A stretch of DNA of 64,000 bases from NCBI GenBank assembly GCA_049366715.1, contig JBMNCQ010000009.1, positions 124,001 through 188,000 on the forward strand, written 5' to 3'. A model generated the notes under the pieces. The model had not been told where the DNA came from, ran no database searches, and saw only the letters and a program-made list of their open reading frames with translations. Each line of letters starts with the position of its first letter. Positions within the stretch are counted from its first letter, which is position 1. The position numbers and the translations under genes were made by a program. Shown here piece after piece: positions 8,781-17,061 of the stretch. This stretch comes from JBMNCQ01 sp049366715 (GTDB lineage Bacteria > Bacillota > Peptococcia > Peptococcales > BICA1-8).

Positions 8781-9572
8781 TTATTCACAATAATTATCCA
8801 GGACTTCGATTTTTACTTTACCGGTGCCGTGGGCTTTTAAGCCAATTTCTTCGGCTGCTCCTTTAGAAAGATCTAAAATCCTGCCTGCTACATGGGGACC
8901 ACGGTCATTAACTTTGACGATTGCATATTGATCCGTTTCTAAAAAGGTAACCCTGAGGTATGTACCGAAAGGCAGTGTTCTATGGGCGGCGGTAAAAGCT
9001 TCCTGATCAAAGATTTCCCCGCTTGTTGTTTTATTGCCATGAAATTTGCCCCCGTACCAAGAAGCTGTACCCTCTAATGTATCCACAATAGTGTAATGAG
9101 GGGCTTCGGATAAATTTTTAAAGATCGTAACGGTATCCGGTACTTTCATTACGGTTAACGATGTGTTAGCTTCATCCCAGGATAATTGATAATTTAAAAT
9201 ACCCTGGAGAAAACTTAAAGGTACATAGACTTGATTATCGACAAGTTCTATGGGTTTTACAGAATCATTATAGGTGATTGTGAGATTATCAAGATCCATA
9301 ATAAGAAGATATTCTTTATCGTCGGCTAAGATGGTTGTAGAATTTACTTCTTTATTCCAGGCGATCCGGGCTCCGAAAATATTAAGGAAAGAACGCATCG
9401 GAACAAAAGTTTCTTCCTCTTTTTGTACGACAGACTGCATAAATTTATATGTGTTGTTATCCATTACAACATGAAAATTATCTACAGTTTTCGTATCTGC
9501 AAATACTGCCTGGGGCACAAAAAAACAGCATAAAAAAAGTAGAAACAGTGTTATTCTTATAAATCTGATAAT
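8781..9572 (-). CDS. Secreted RlpA-like (3D/DPBB) protein with copper-amine-oxidase-like N-domain
   Basis: After a signal peptide comes a copper_amine_oxidase_N-like domain (SVVQKEEETFVPMRSFLNIFGARIAWNKE region), a surface module common in Clostridia. A double-psi beta-barrel follows (ASWYGGKFHGNKTTSGE...AAHRTLPFGTYLRV...VNDRGPHVAGRILDLS) with the RlpA-type conserved D near the end. RlpA-like proteins bind or cleave peptidoglycan. Start: the first ordinary start codon is GTG at 9518, inside the signal sequence. The in-frame stretch from 9572 gives a complete signal peptide (RFIRITLFLLFL...VFA) right behind AGGAGGG (9582-9576). The start must then be ATT (9572, 4 bases away) or ATC (9569, 7 bases away). 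Confidence 0.8.
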   Translation of the reverse strand: MIRFIRITLFLLFLCCFFVPQAVFADTKTVDNFHVVMDNNTYKFMQSVVQKEEETFVPMRSFLNIFGARIAWNKEVNSTTILADDKEYLLIMDLDNLTITYNDSVKPIELVDNQVYVPLSFLQGILNYQLSWDEANTSLTVMKVPDTVTIFKNLSEAPHYTIVDTLEGTASWYGGKFHGNKTTSGEIFDQEAFTAAHRTLPFGTYLRVTFLETDQYAIVKVNDRGPHVAGRILDLSKGAAEEIGLKAHGTGKVKIEVLDNYCE

Positions 9573-9761
9573 TATCCCTCCTTTTGTATTATTTTACTTG
9601 ATTTCAATATATTTTGTAAAGATGTAAATAAAGGGCGGGATCTATACAGGGCGGCCTATAATTTTTGCTTTAATTTCTACAAATAGGATAAAGGAATCGG
9701 AAATTAAAAAAAAGAATAAGGTATTGTAATGATCTGATACTTAGTGAGGAGACGGATTGTC

Positions 9762-10397
9762 ATGAGAATTGCTTTAATTCATGCTACTACAACAGCTGTA
9801 CAGCCTATTGAAGAGGCATTTTCTAGCCTTGATCCCCAGGTGCGGCTGCTTCATTTTATGGATACGGGGCTGCTGCCCTTGATACAGAACGCGAAAGGTC
9901 TTACTCCCGGGATTATTAACAGGTTTTCCCGTTTGGTATCTTTAGCGGCCGACTCAGATGTGCAATGTATCCAGCTGACTTGTTCGGCCTTTAACGAAGT
10001 TACCGATATTTTACAGCCTTTGTATTCAGCAAAGCTTTTTCGCTCCGATGAGGCTATGCTGGATGAAGCCCTTGAGTTTAATAAAGTCGGGTTAATATCA
10101 ACTGTCAATGAAACTCCGCCGGCTCTGGCCGGTTATTTAAAGAGAAAAAAGCCGGATATCGAAATTCGGTCGGCGGTAAATACGGAAGCAATTCAGTTTT
10201 TATTTAAAGGGGAAACGGGTAAGCATGATATGATCGTTAAAGAAATGATCGAAGGAATGGAAGATAAAGTGGAAGCAATCGTTTTGTCTCAATATAGTAT
10301 GGCTCATATTGCTAAAGAAGTTAAGGGAAAAGTGCCTGTCCTTGCAGGGCCCCGGGCTTCGGCGCAAAGATGTTTAACATATATCCGGTCTTTATAA
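9762..10397 (+). CDS. Aspartate/glutamate racemase-family protein
   Basis: A 211-residue protein of the Asp/Glu racemase superfamily (MRIALIHATTTAVQPIEEAF start; TCSAFNEV with the first catalytic-type Cys). The second catalytic Cys expected near the C-terminal half is replaced: the equivalent segment reads VLSQYSMAHIA, as in decarboxylase or isomerase-like members of the superfamily. It is therefore probably not a true racemase. GTG at 9744 is possible, but GAGGAG (9746-9751) lies 10 bases before ATG 9762. It stands alone, followed by its own terminator at 10529. Substrate unknown. Confidence 0.75.
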   Translation: MRIALIHATTTAVQPIEEAFSSLDPQVRLLHFMDTGLLPLIQNAKGLTPGIINRFSRLVSLAADSDVQCIQLTCSAFNEVTDILQPLYSAKLFRSDEAMLDEALEFNKVGLISTVNETPPALAGYLKRKKPDIEIRSAVNTEAIQFLFKGETGKHDMIVKEMIEGMEDKVEAIVLSQYSMAHIAKEVKGKVPVLAGPRASAQRCLTYIRSL

Positions 10398-10528
10398 AAG
10401 AAATTTTTATCAGGAATTAAGGAAATAGTTTCATTGCACGGGATTTATTTTCTTTTGCTGAAAGGCAGGGAGAGTGGGTAATAAATATTTTAAATCGCAA
10501 AGTAACCGGAGATTATCTCTCGGCAATA

Positions 10529-10566
10529 AGGCTTATGCCCTAAAGCATAAGCCTATTTCTTTATTT
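10529..10566 (+). terminator. Rho-independent terminator
   Basis: AGGCTTATGC (10529-10538) pairs with GCATAAGCCT (10545-10554), followed by a T-rich tail. It ends the racemase-like gene. The rest of the gap 10398-10737 has no gene. I see only a second dyad, GTCCTG/CAGGAC, near 10637-10660, before the L,D-transpeptidase. Confidence 0.8.
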
Positions 10567-10737
10567 TAGAATAACATCTTCCGGAAGGTATTGATGTAGA
10601 CTCATGCTACGAAAGTATAGGCTCTGGCCGGATTTGGTCCTGTTTTCTCCGGATCAGGACAGGTTTACATTATTTTTAATTTTGTGGCTGATAATAAGAA
10701 AAGATGTTTAAAGGAAATTCTTAAAGGAGAGATAACT

Positions 10738-11673
10738 ATGAAGGTGAAAAAAATATATATCTTGATCTGTATAATCATGCTGTTGGTATCTACAGGAGCA
10801 ACCTGGCCGGATAATCTCAAATATCTTAGCGGTGCTGATTATGAACAAACAAGGCAGTTAAAACTTACGGAGCCGCCTATGATTGGGACAGATGTGGTTG
10901 AACTCCAGGAAAGGTTAAAAGAATTGGGGTTTTATACCGGGAAAATAGATGGGATTTATAGTTTTAATGTGGTTCGGGCTGTTCAAGACTTTCAAGATGA
11001 TAACGGTCTAGCGGCAGATGGAATCGTAAAAGACCATATTTGGATCCGCTTATCGGATAAGCATATACCTGTTAGTAAGAAACAAAAACTGCCGGCACCT
11101 CAAGGGGAAGTTAAAATAATTGTGGATACTTTTAGATTAAAATTAATTGTTCTAAATGATAACGAACCTTTTAAAATTTACCCTGTTGCCCTCGGCAGGT
11201 CCTCTACCCCGACTCCCATCGGCAATTTTAAAGTGAACCATAAAGCGGTGAACTGGGGAACAGGCTTTGGCACCCGCTGGATGGGGTTAAATGTGCCCTG
11301 GGGGAGATACGGTATCCACGGAACGAATAAACCCTGGTCCATCGGCAGGCTTGCCAGCCATGGTTGTGTGCGGATGCGAAACACTGACGTAGAAGAAATA
11401 TATCCCTGGATCAAACATAACACGGAAGTAATCATCGTTGGGAGTCCTTTCGGCCGTCTTTCCTATAATAAAAGGACATTATTCAGAGGTTCGCGGGGTT
11501 CGGATGTTGTAGTGATTCAGGAGAAACTCGTTTTTCTGGGATTTTTACAAGGGAAGGCTGATGGAATTTTTGGTTATCATACGGAAAAAGCGGTAAAGGA
11601 TTTTCAGAAAGCCAATAATCTTAAAATAACCGGTCAAATAAGGTGGAATGAATACCAGAAATTAAATCTTTAA
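10738..11673 (+). CDS. Secreted L,D-transpeptidase (YkuD) with two peptidoglycan-binding domains
   Basis: A 311-residue protein: signal peptide (about 1-22), PG_binding_1 domain (about 47-105: LQERLKELGFYTGKIDG...AVQDFQ), YkuD catalytic domain (about 122-240) with HGTNKPWSIG and the catalytic SHGCVRM, then a second PG_binding_1 domain (about 250-311: IQEKLVFLGFLQGKADG). L,D-transpeptidases make 3-3 cross-links or attach proteins to the wall, and are often tied to spore or stationary-phase walls in Firmicutes. An upstream GTG-type extension is possible, but AAAGGAGAG sits 7 bases before ATG 10738 and this start gives a clean signal peptide. Confidence 0.92.
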   Translation: MKVKKIYILICIIMLLVSTGATWPDNLKYLSGADYEQTRQLKLTEPPMIGTDVVELQERLKELGFYTGKIDGIYSFNVVRAVQDFQDDNGLAADGIVKDHIWIRLSDKHIPVSKKQKLPAPQGEVKIIVDTFRLKLIVLNDNEPFKIYPVALGRSSTPTPIGNFKVNHKAVNWGTGFGTRWMGLNVPWGRYGIHGTNKPWSIGRLASHGCVRMRNTDVEEIYPWIKHNTEVIIVGSPFGRLSYNKRTLFRGSRGSDVVVIQEKLVFLGFLQGKADGIFGYHTEKAVKDFQKANNLKITGQIRWNEYQKLNL

Positions 11674-11741
11674 ATTTGTGGCATAAATGCCGGCCGACTC
11701 ATAGTCTATAAGGAAAGAAAGGAAAAAGGAGGGCTGTGCCG

Positions 11742-12029
11742 GTGCCGCAGGTAGATAAAGAAAATTTAAAGGAACAGATGGGAAACATTGAAAACATGAT
11801 GAAAGACATGAAAAAAAATATGAAAAATCCTCTGGATAAAGGAAATGATATGCCGCCCCTGTATGGAATGCAGCCGGAGATGGGTAATATGATGAATCCG
11901 ATGATGCAGCAGATGAATATGATGATGTATAATATGATGCAGATGCAAAGAATGCTTCAAGATATTTATTTTACCGTACATGAAACCCACCGGGCTGTTT
12001 TAGAGATTAAGCATAGACTGGAACTATAA
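11742..12029 (+). CDS. Methionine-rich small hypothetical protein
   Basis: About 95 residues with some 20 Met, most in clusters such as MGNMMNPMMQQMNMMMYNMM. A basic, coiled-coil-like N-terminal part (KENLKEQMGNIENMMKDMKKNM) and a Met-free C-terminal helix (about 75-95, VHETHRAVLEIKHRLEL) flank the core. There is no signal peptide or membrane segment. I do not recognise the family. Met-rich segments can bind Cu(I), or the pattern may just be a low-complexity amphipathic helix. GTG at 11736 and 11742 are both in frame; AGGAGGG (11727-11733) fits 11742 better. A terminator follows directly. Confidence 0.65.
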   Translation: MPQVDKENLKEQMGNIENMMKDMKKNMKNPLDKGNDMPPLYGMQPEMGNMMNPMMQQMNMMMYNMMQMQRMLQDIYFTVHETHRAVLEIKHRLEL

Positions 12030-12038
12030 ATGAAATGA

Positions 12039-12074
12039 AAAGATGCTCCCTTAAATTTAGGAAGCATCTTTTTT
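12039..12074 (+). terminator. Terminator after the Met-rich gene
   Basis: AAGATGCT and AGCATCTT arms (about 12040-12047 and 12063-12070) flank a CC/GG extension and a TTAAATTTA loop, with a T-run after. Confidence 0.75.
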
Positions 12075-12164
12075 ACGATAAGGGATAAGGACCCTTAAGG
12101 ATCCTGTTAAACTTTTAGCAGAAATCCAGGGGAAGAATAAGCCGGAAAATTTATCGAAAATGTT

Positions 12165-12202
12165 AAAAAGATACTTTCATAAAGATCTGAAAGTATCTTT
12201 TT
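12165..12202. terminator. Bidirectional terminator between convergent genes
   Basis: Perfect 15-bp stem, AAAAAGATACTTTCA (12165-12179) with 12188-12202, and 8-base loop. A-run before and T-run after suit both directions; it ends corA (- strand) 5 bases after its stop. Confidence 0.8.
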
Positions 12203-12207
12203 AACTG

Positions 12208-13272
12208 CTACAGCCACTTTTTCTTTTTAAAGTAAAAAAGCAGGGAAAGAGGTATTAACGCCATGATAATCAGTATCGTGAAATAACCACCCCGCCATTC
12301 CAGTTCCGGCATGTATTTGAAATTCATCCCGTAAATGCCGGAGATAAAGGTCATGGGAATGAAAATTGTGGAAATAATGGTCAAGACTTTCATGATTTCA
12401 TTCATTCTATTGCTGACACTTGATAAATAGACATCAATCATTCCCGATAAGATATCTTGAAAAGTTTCAATCAAGTCAATCACCTGAACAGCATGATCAT
12501 AAACATCCCGCAGAAATTTCTTAGTACCGGTTTTGATTAATTCCGAATCTGTTCGTTCTAATGCTGCGATGACTTCCCGTAAAGGCCAGGCGGATTTGCG
12601 CAAGATTATCAAGTTCTTTTTTAAATTATGAATTTTTTGTAATGTTGCAGAGCCGGGTTCCTCCAGCAGTTCTTCTTCAATCTGTTCGATTTGCAAATCT
12701 ACATTTTCCATGATGACATAATAATTATCGATGATTGCATCGATTAAAGCATAAGCCAGATAATCGGTACCCAGCTTCCTGATATTTGTCTTGGCAGTTC
12801 TGAGCCGGTCCCGGATAGGATCGAAAATATCTCCTGCTTCTTCTTGAAAGGATATCAAAAAGTCATTTCCAAAAACCAGACTGATCTGTTCAATTTTAAT
12901 ACGGCCTGTTTCTTTAGCATAATCAAACATTTTTAGGACGACAAATAAATAATCTGCGAAATCTTCCGTGATGGGACGTTGGTCCGTATTGAGGATATCC
13001 TCCAGCAAAAGAGGATGAAGATTAAATTTCCGGCCGATCTCTTCGATAACGTGAATATTATGGATTCCGTCTATATTTATCCAGTTGGCAGAAAAATTAT
13101 CCGTAAAATTTAAAGCTTCGGAAATATCGGTAAAAATTTTTTCCCGGCAGGTTGTTTCGGAATAATTTATTACGGATACCGTTACATCTTCTATTTTTCT
13201 TTCGCCGATATGAACCAAGGTGCCCGGGGGACGGCCAGACTTGATTGAGCGGCTTTTCATTAATCCGGACAT
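12208..13272 (-). CDS. corA: CorA-family magnesium/cobalt transporter
   Basis: A 354-residue CorA channel. A long soluble N-terminal alpha/beta domain and stalk helix lead to two C-terminal membrane segments; the signature YGMNFKYMPE with the GMN selectivity motif lies between them, and the tail is basic (FKKKKWL). CorA pentamers let Mg2+ into the cell along the membrane potential. Start: ATG behind AAGGCGGTGA. It is a single-gene unit with its own terminator at 12165-12202 and no visible Mg-sensing leader. Confidence 0.93.
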   Translation of the reverse strand: MSGLMKSRSIKSGRPPGTLVHIGERKIEDVTVSVINYSETTCREKIFTDISEALNFTDNFSANWINIDGIHNIHVIEEIGRKFNLHPLLLEDILNTDQRPITEDFADYLFVVLKMFDYAKETGRIKIEQISLVFGNDFLISFQEEAGDIFDPIRDRLRTAKTNIRKLGTDYLAYALIDAIIDNYYVIMENVDLQIEQIEEELLEEPGSATLQKIHNLKKNLIILRKSAWPLREVIAALERTDSELIKTGTKKFLRDVYDHAVQVIDLIETFQDILSGMIDVYLSSVSNRMNEIMKVLTIISTIFIPMTFISGIYGMNFKYMPELEWRGGYFTILIIMALIPLSLLFYFKKKKWL

Positions 13273-13414
13273 TTAATCACCGCCTTTATCAATTATGATT
13301 TGAATTATTTGGAAAAATATAAAAATGCAAGAAAGTAATGCTAAGAATTGCCGGGATTTTTCTAAATATAATGACACATAATAAACACAAATGGCAGTTG
13401 GAGGTTTTATTAGC

Positions 13415-14524
13415 ATGAATAAGACTAAAACGATCTCTGCATTTGGAATTGCAGGAGTATATATAGGCACTTTGATCGGTGCAGGTTTTGCTTCAGGGCA
13501 GGAAATACTTCAGTTTTTTGTCTTGTATGGATTATGGGGAATCGTAGGATTACTTTTTGTAACAGGCCTTTTTATTTTTTTTGGTTATGTGATCATGGAA
13601 CTGGCTTTTGAATTAAAGTCAAGGTCCCATTTAGAAATAATCCGCAAAGTATCCGGTCCCTGGTTAGGGAGATTTGTCGATGTAATCATTACATTTTTCT
13701 TGTTGGCAGGTTTTGTTGTCATGTCGGCAGGAGCAGGAGCAATCTTCAGCGAACAGTTTGGACTTTCACCCTGGCTGGGAAGCGGGGTTATGATTATTAT
13801 TTCCCTGCTGACAATATTTATGGGGGTAGCAGGAATAATAAATTCGATGAGTGTTTTAGTACCGGTTCTCTTATTTTCAGTATTAGCCGTCTGTTTTTTA
13901 ACGCTGGTCAACAACCAGATAAGTCTTAGCGAATTAAAGTTTACAAGGAGTAATTTGGGTGTAGGGGGTAACTGGCTGTTGTCTGCACTATTATATGTTT
14001 CCTATAATATGGTCGTGGCGGTAGCCGTGCTGGCTCCTATCGGGCAAATGGTTAAACAGAAAGTAACTTTATTGAAGGGTGCGGTAATTGGTGGTTTTAG
14101 TCTGGGGCTCAGCGCTTTAGCAATACACCTGGCCTTATTGGCCAGTTTGCCGGAAGCAGCAAATTTTGAGGTACCGATGGTCTTTTTAGCCGGTAAGCTC
14201 GCGCCGTTTTATAATGTTGCTTATATTATAGTTTTATTGTTAGGAATATATACCACAGCTGTGGGAAGTCTCTTTGGGTTTTTAGCCCGTATTTTAGGGA
14301 TGGACAGCCCCAAAATAAAAATATATTCTCCTCTCATAGGAATTTTTGCTTTAGGAGCATCCCAGTTTGGTTTTTCTACACTGGTTAAAATTATTTATCC
14401 TGCCGTCGGCTATGCCGGCTTACTATTGTTAGCAGGCCTCAGTTATGGCAAATTACGGCAAAGTATCATTTATGGCGTTGCCGTTGCGAAACCTTTACTT
14501 AAGAAAGGCGGGAAAAAGGAGTGA
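13415..14524 (+). CDS. YkvI-family membrane protein
   Basis: A 369-residue integral membrane protein with about 10 segments. The start, KTISAFGIAGVYIGTLIGAG, and the GFASGQEILQFF motif are typical of the YkvI group of Firmicutes, which is distantly related to amino acid/Na+ symporters of the APC type. The physiological substrate is unknown. ATG at 13391 is in frame, but TTGGAGG (13398-13404) is 10 bases before ATG 13415, so I take the latter. It is divergent from corA; a hairpin at 14612-14657 closes it. Confidence 0.78.
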   Translation: MNKTKTISAFGIAGVYIGTLIGAGFASGQEILQFFVLYGLWGIVGLLFVTGLFIFFGYVIMELAFELKSRSHLEIIRKVSGPWLGRFVDVIITFFLLAGFVVMSAGAGAIFSEQFGLSPWLGSGVMIIISLLTIFMGVAGIINSMSVLVPVLLFSVLAVCFLTLVNNQISLSELKFTRSNLGVGGNWLLSALLYVSYNMVVAVAVLAPIGQMVKQKVTLLKGAVIGGFSLGLSALAIHLALLASLPEAANFEVPMVFLAGKLAPFYNVAYIIVLLLGIYTTAVGSLFGFLARILGMDSPKIKIYSPLIGIFALGASQFGFSTLVKIIYPAVGYAGLLLLAGLSYGKLRQSIIYGVAVAKPLLKKGGKKE

Positions 14525-14611
14525 CTAACCGCAAAATTTTCCGCAGGACTCCGCGCAGCATCCGTAAAAACTATGCTTGGGGCCGGATTTGCAAAGAATA
14601 AGAGCAGGTAA

Positions 14612-14657
14612 ACAACAACAAAAAACAGCCCGGGAGCTGTTTTCTGCTGTTGTTGTG
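14612..14657. terminator. Bidirectional hairpin between convergent genes
   Basis: Outer arms ACAACAACA and TGTTGTTGT and inner arms AAACAGC/GCTGTTT around CCGGGA. It sits between the YkvI-like gene and the 3' end of the ECF-sigma operon. Confidence 0.65.
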
Positions 14658-14683
14658 AAATTAAGAATTAAGCTTAAGTTTCT

Positions 14684-15628
14684 TTATTTTCTAAAACCTA
14701 AATAAGAAATTGCAGCAATTCCGATGGCGAGAGTTTTGGATAAGAGGAGAACAACCCAGCCTATGACGGGGATTTGACTGATCAGCACAAACAGGACAAT
14801 ACCTATGATCAGCTCTAAAGCCGTGGATTTTCCCTGATGGCCCAAAAGGGAAAGGATTTTTTCCCCCAGGATATCCGTCAGTACTGCCATACCCCATAAG
14901 GCCATTATTCCGTACATAAACCAGAAAAACAGGAGGAGCGGGATGCCTATTATCGTAATAAAGAGTACAAAACTTATGGGCAAAAAGAAAATAGCGAAGA
15001 GCAGACCTAATAAAAATGATTTTCCCGGCGATTTTAAAGCATAATTTTTGGATCTCTTTAAGCTGTCGGGAAATACCAGGCCTATTAATAAAACCAGGAG
15101 AGACATCACCGCTAATGCGATGAGCAGCAGACCGTATAAAAAGGAGGCCAGTGAAACTCCGAAAAGGGTGAAGTTTTTCGGGAATCTCTCCAAAAGATTA
15201 GAGATGCTGATTTCTGTTTGTGCACCTTTTATTTGGGCATGGGGATCTGCAGTGAGGTCTACGCCGATCATGACCAAATCTCCACGAATGACAGCCTGGG
15301 GGCCCAATCTGGTGTTGCTGCCGATTACGACCAGATCACCGGATATTTCGTTATTGATTGTGGCATCTCCCCCCACGGTAACAACGGCATCGCCCACAGT
15401 GCCGTTTATCTCAACATTTCCGCCGACTGCTACCACAGCATCCCTTACATGTCCGTCAACTATAATATTTCCACCGATGCTGATAACTGCATCATAATTT
15501 TCATCAGCTTTTACTTCGATGTCCTGCCCGACTTTGATAACAGCACCATCGCCGGCTAAAGCAGCTGCCGGAAACAATATTGCTATGATCAGTACCAGCC
15601 CGAATAAAGTTAGACTTTTACGCAACAT
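14684..15628 (-). CDS. Secreted bactofilin-like polymer-forming protein with membrane C-terminus (copy 2)
   Basis: About 314 residues: signal peptide (ending PAAALAG), then short repeats of the form ...VGGNVEINGTVGDAVVTVGGDATIN..., the beta-helix rungs of the bactofilin/polymer-forming cytoskeletal fold (about 25-130). About four membrane segments follow (about 155-310). The rungs should face outside the cell. It is the last gene of an ECF sigma operon, so it is probably made in envelope stress. ATG 15637 abuts the GGAG; ATG 15628 is 9 bases from it and is preferred, giving an 11-base overlap with the gene upstream. It is a diverged duplicate of that gene. Confidence 0.8.
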   Translation of the reverse strand: MLRKSLTLFGLVLIIAILFPAAALAGDGAVIKVGQDIEVKADENYDAVISIGGNIIVDGHVRDAVVAVGGNVEINGTVGDAVVTVGGDATINNEISGDLVVIGSNTRLGPQAVIRGDLVMIGVDLTADPHAQIKGAQTEISISNLLERFPKNFTLFGVSLASFLYGLLLIALAVMSLLVLLIGLVFPDSLKRSKNYALKSPGKSFLLGLLFAIFFLPISFVLFITIIGIPLLLFFWFMYGIMALWGMAVLTDILGEKILSLLGHQGKSTALELIIGIVLFVLISQIPVIGWVVLLLSKTLAIGIAAISYLGFRK

Positions 15629-16508
15629 TGTCGTCATCTCCTTTTTTGTTGTTTAACCAGGGTTTGCCGGTGCCGAACTTGCTGTCGAGGATTACCCCCA
15701 AACCAATTACGGCGATTACCGGCAGTACCAGGAAACCCAAGAAAGGTGCCTTGACAGCCAGCCAGATAATTACTACGCCGCTCACACCTTCGATCAGCAG
15801 GTTTCTCTGCCAGTCTTTTTTTAGCAAAGGCAGTACTTTATTTCCGGTAAATAAGCCGACAACCCACAAGCCGGTAATAATCGGGACGGGCAGCAGGATT
15901 AAAACGAAAAGAGCAACAGGTATACCCAGGATGGTTATGATTAAAGCGATCAATAAGAAGGGAAGGGCAATCCAGCCCAGCAGTCCCTTTAAAAAAACCT
16001 GACCAAAATTATCCTGTACCCAATCATGCATGCTGTCGATGCTTTTACTGAATAAGCTGAATCCCAGCAGGGTTAAAGCGGCTAAGCCTAACAATTGCAG
16101 GACAATCCGGCTCCAAGTAAGTCCGTGATTTATAGATCTTGTTTCAGGACGGATATTCTGGGTTCCGGGAGTAACAACCTTAACGCCGGACCGGCCGACC
16201 TCGGTACTATCCCCGGTAACAACAGCCCGGGATGATTTATGAATCCGGCCTGCAAAGACCGTAATATCGCCATTAACTTCAGAGTCATCTTCTAAACTGA
16301 TATCACCTTTAAAGGCGGTAACGTTACCGTTAACTTTACCAAATATTTTAATATTACCGGTCATGGCGACAACATCACCGTTGATTACTTCGGCTCTTTG
16401 GATTTCAATATCACCGGTAAGTTTTACTATTTCATCTGCATAAGCAGTCCCCGGCAAGGTTAGGAGTAATATTCCTAACAGTACTAACAAAAATTTTTTA
16501 ATTTTCAT
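15618..16508 (-). CDS. Secreted bactofilin-like polymer-forming protein with membrane C-terminus (copy 1)
   Basis: A 296-residue protein: signal peptide (ending TAYA), beta-helix repeats (GDIEIQRAEVINGDVVAMTG, GNIKIFGKVNGNVTAFKG, and so on; about 28-105), a linker, and about four membrane segments (about 130-275). The architecture matches the downstream gene. Such proteins occur in Firmicutes beside ECF sigma factors and are thought to form an envelope-associated scaffold, though function is unproven. RBS GAGGAGG; the ATG at 16508 lies inside the end of the anti-sigma gene (11-base overlap), so translation is probably coupled. Confidence 0.82.
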   Translation of the reverse strand: MKIKKFLLVLLGILLLTLPGTAYADEIVKLTGDIEIQRAEVINGDVVAMTGNIKIFGKVNGNVTAFKGDISLEDDSEVNGDITVFAGRIHKSSRAVVTGDSTEVGRSGVKVVTPGTQNIRPETRSINHGLTWSRIVLQLLGLAALTLLGFSLFSKSIDSMHDWVQDNFGQVFLKGLLGWIALPFLLIALIITILGIPVALFVLILLPVPIITGLWVVGLFTGNKVLPLLKKDWQRNLLIEGVSGVVIIWLAVKAPFLGFLVLPVIAVIGLGVILDSKFGTGKPWLNNKKGDDDNVA

Positions 16509-17061
16509 ACCTGATGGTCCTCCTCGAATAAATTAGCATAACTAGAATAATAAAACTCAGCATACTGATTAGCAGCAGTGAAATTAACAAGCCGGGGGAC
16601 AGCGCATAGCCAAAAGTATTTTTGAGCATAGCAAAGGGAAAGTAGAGGTATTCGCCCCCCTTGATTAATAAGTGATTAACTGAGGGCAGTAAATGATCGA
16701 ATTTATAGTAAATCAGCCCCCCGATCAGTAAAGAAAAAGTTACAGAACCTACAATAACGATACCGGATGAAAAAAGTAAGAAGAGGCCTGCTACCAAACC
16801 GGTAAAGTGCGCAGATATTTTCTTGGTTTGCTGCAAAGGCTCTTTATGAACTTCGTCTAAAACCTTGGCAAGAAATTTTTCCCCCGGGTCTAAGAAGGGA
16901 AGATCAGTTAAGCCGGAAATAGTCTGCGTGAATTCCTTCCTCATCAGCCGGCAAGTGAAACAATGAGTGCAATGGTCTTCCAGGAGTTGTAGCTCTGCAG
17001 GTGTTAATTCGCCATCCAGTTCTTTTTGGATCAATTCATAGATATTCATACACTCGTTCAT
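16498..17061 (-). CDS. Zinc-finger anti-sigma factor
   Basis: A 187-residue protein with an N-terminal zf-HC2/ZAS domain: HCTHCFTCRLM (about 29-39) holds the His-Cys-Cys ligands that bind zinc and clamp the cognate sigma factor. Two membrane segments (about 90-112 and 150-180) follow, with a short extracytoplasmic loop between them. It overlaps the sigma gene by 4 bases (ATGA), the usual coupling for a sigma/anti-sigma pair. Envelope damage would release the sigma, by proteolysis or a conformational change. Confidence 0.9.
   Translation of the reverse strand: MNECMNIYELIQKELDGELTPAELQLLEDHCTHCFTCRLMRKEFTQTISGLTDLPFLDPGEKFLAKVLDEVHKEPLQQTKKISAHFTGLVAGLFLLFSSGIVIVGSVTFSLLIGGLIYYKFDHLLPSVNHLLIKGGEYLYFPFAMLKNTFGYALSPGLLISLLLISMLSFIILVMLIYSRRTIRYEN

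Noticed and set aside
10567..10737. ydaO (c-di-AMP) riboswitch before the L,D-transpeptidase
   Set aside because: Position and target would suit, but the conserved ydaO segments are missing and only a simple dyad is seen.
11766..11990. His-rich protein on the - strand
   Set aside because: It is the antisense reading of the Met-rich gene; CAT/His is the complement of ATG/Met.
15048..15559. Thr/Pro-rich frames on the + strand opposite the bactofilin-like gene
   Set aside because: They are shadows of the beta-helix repeats read in antisense.
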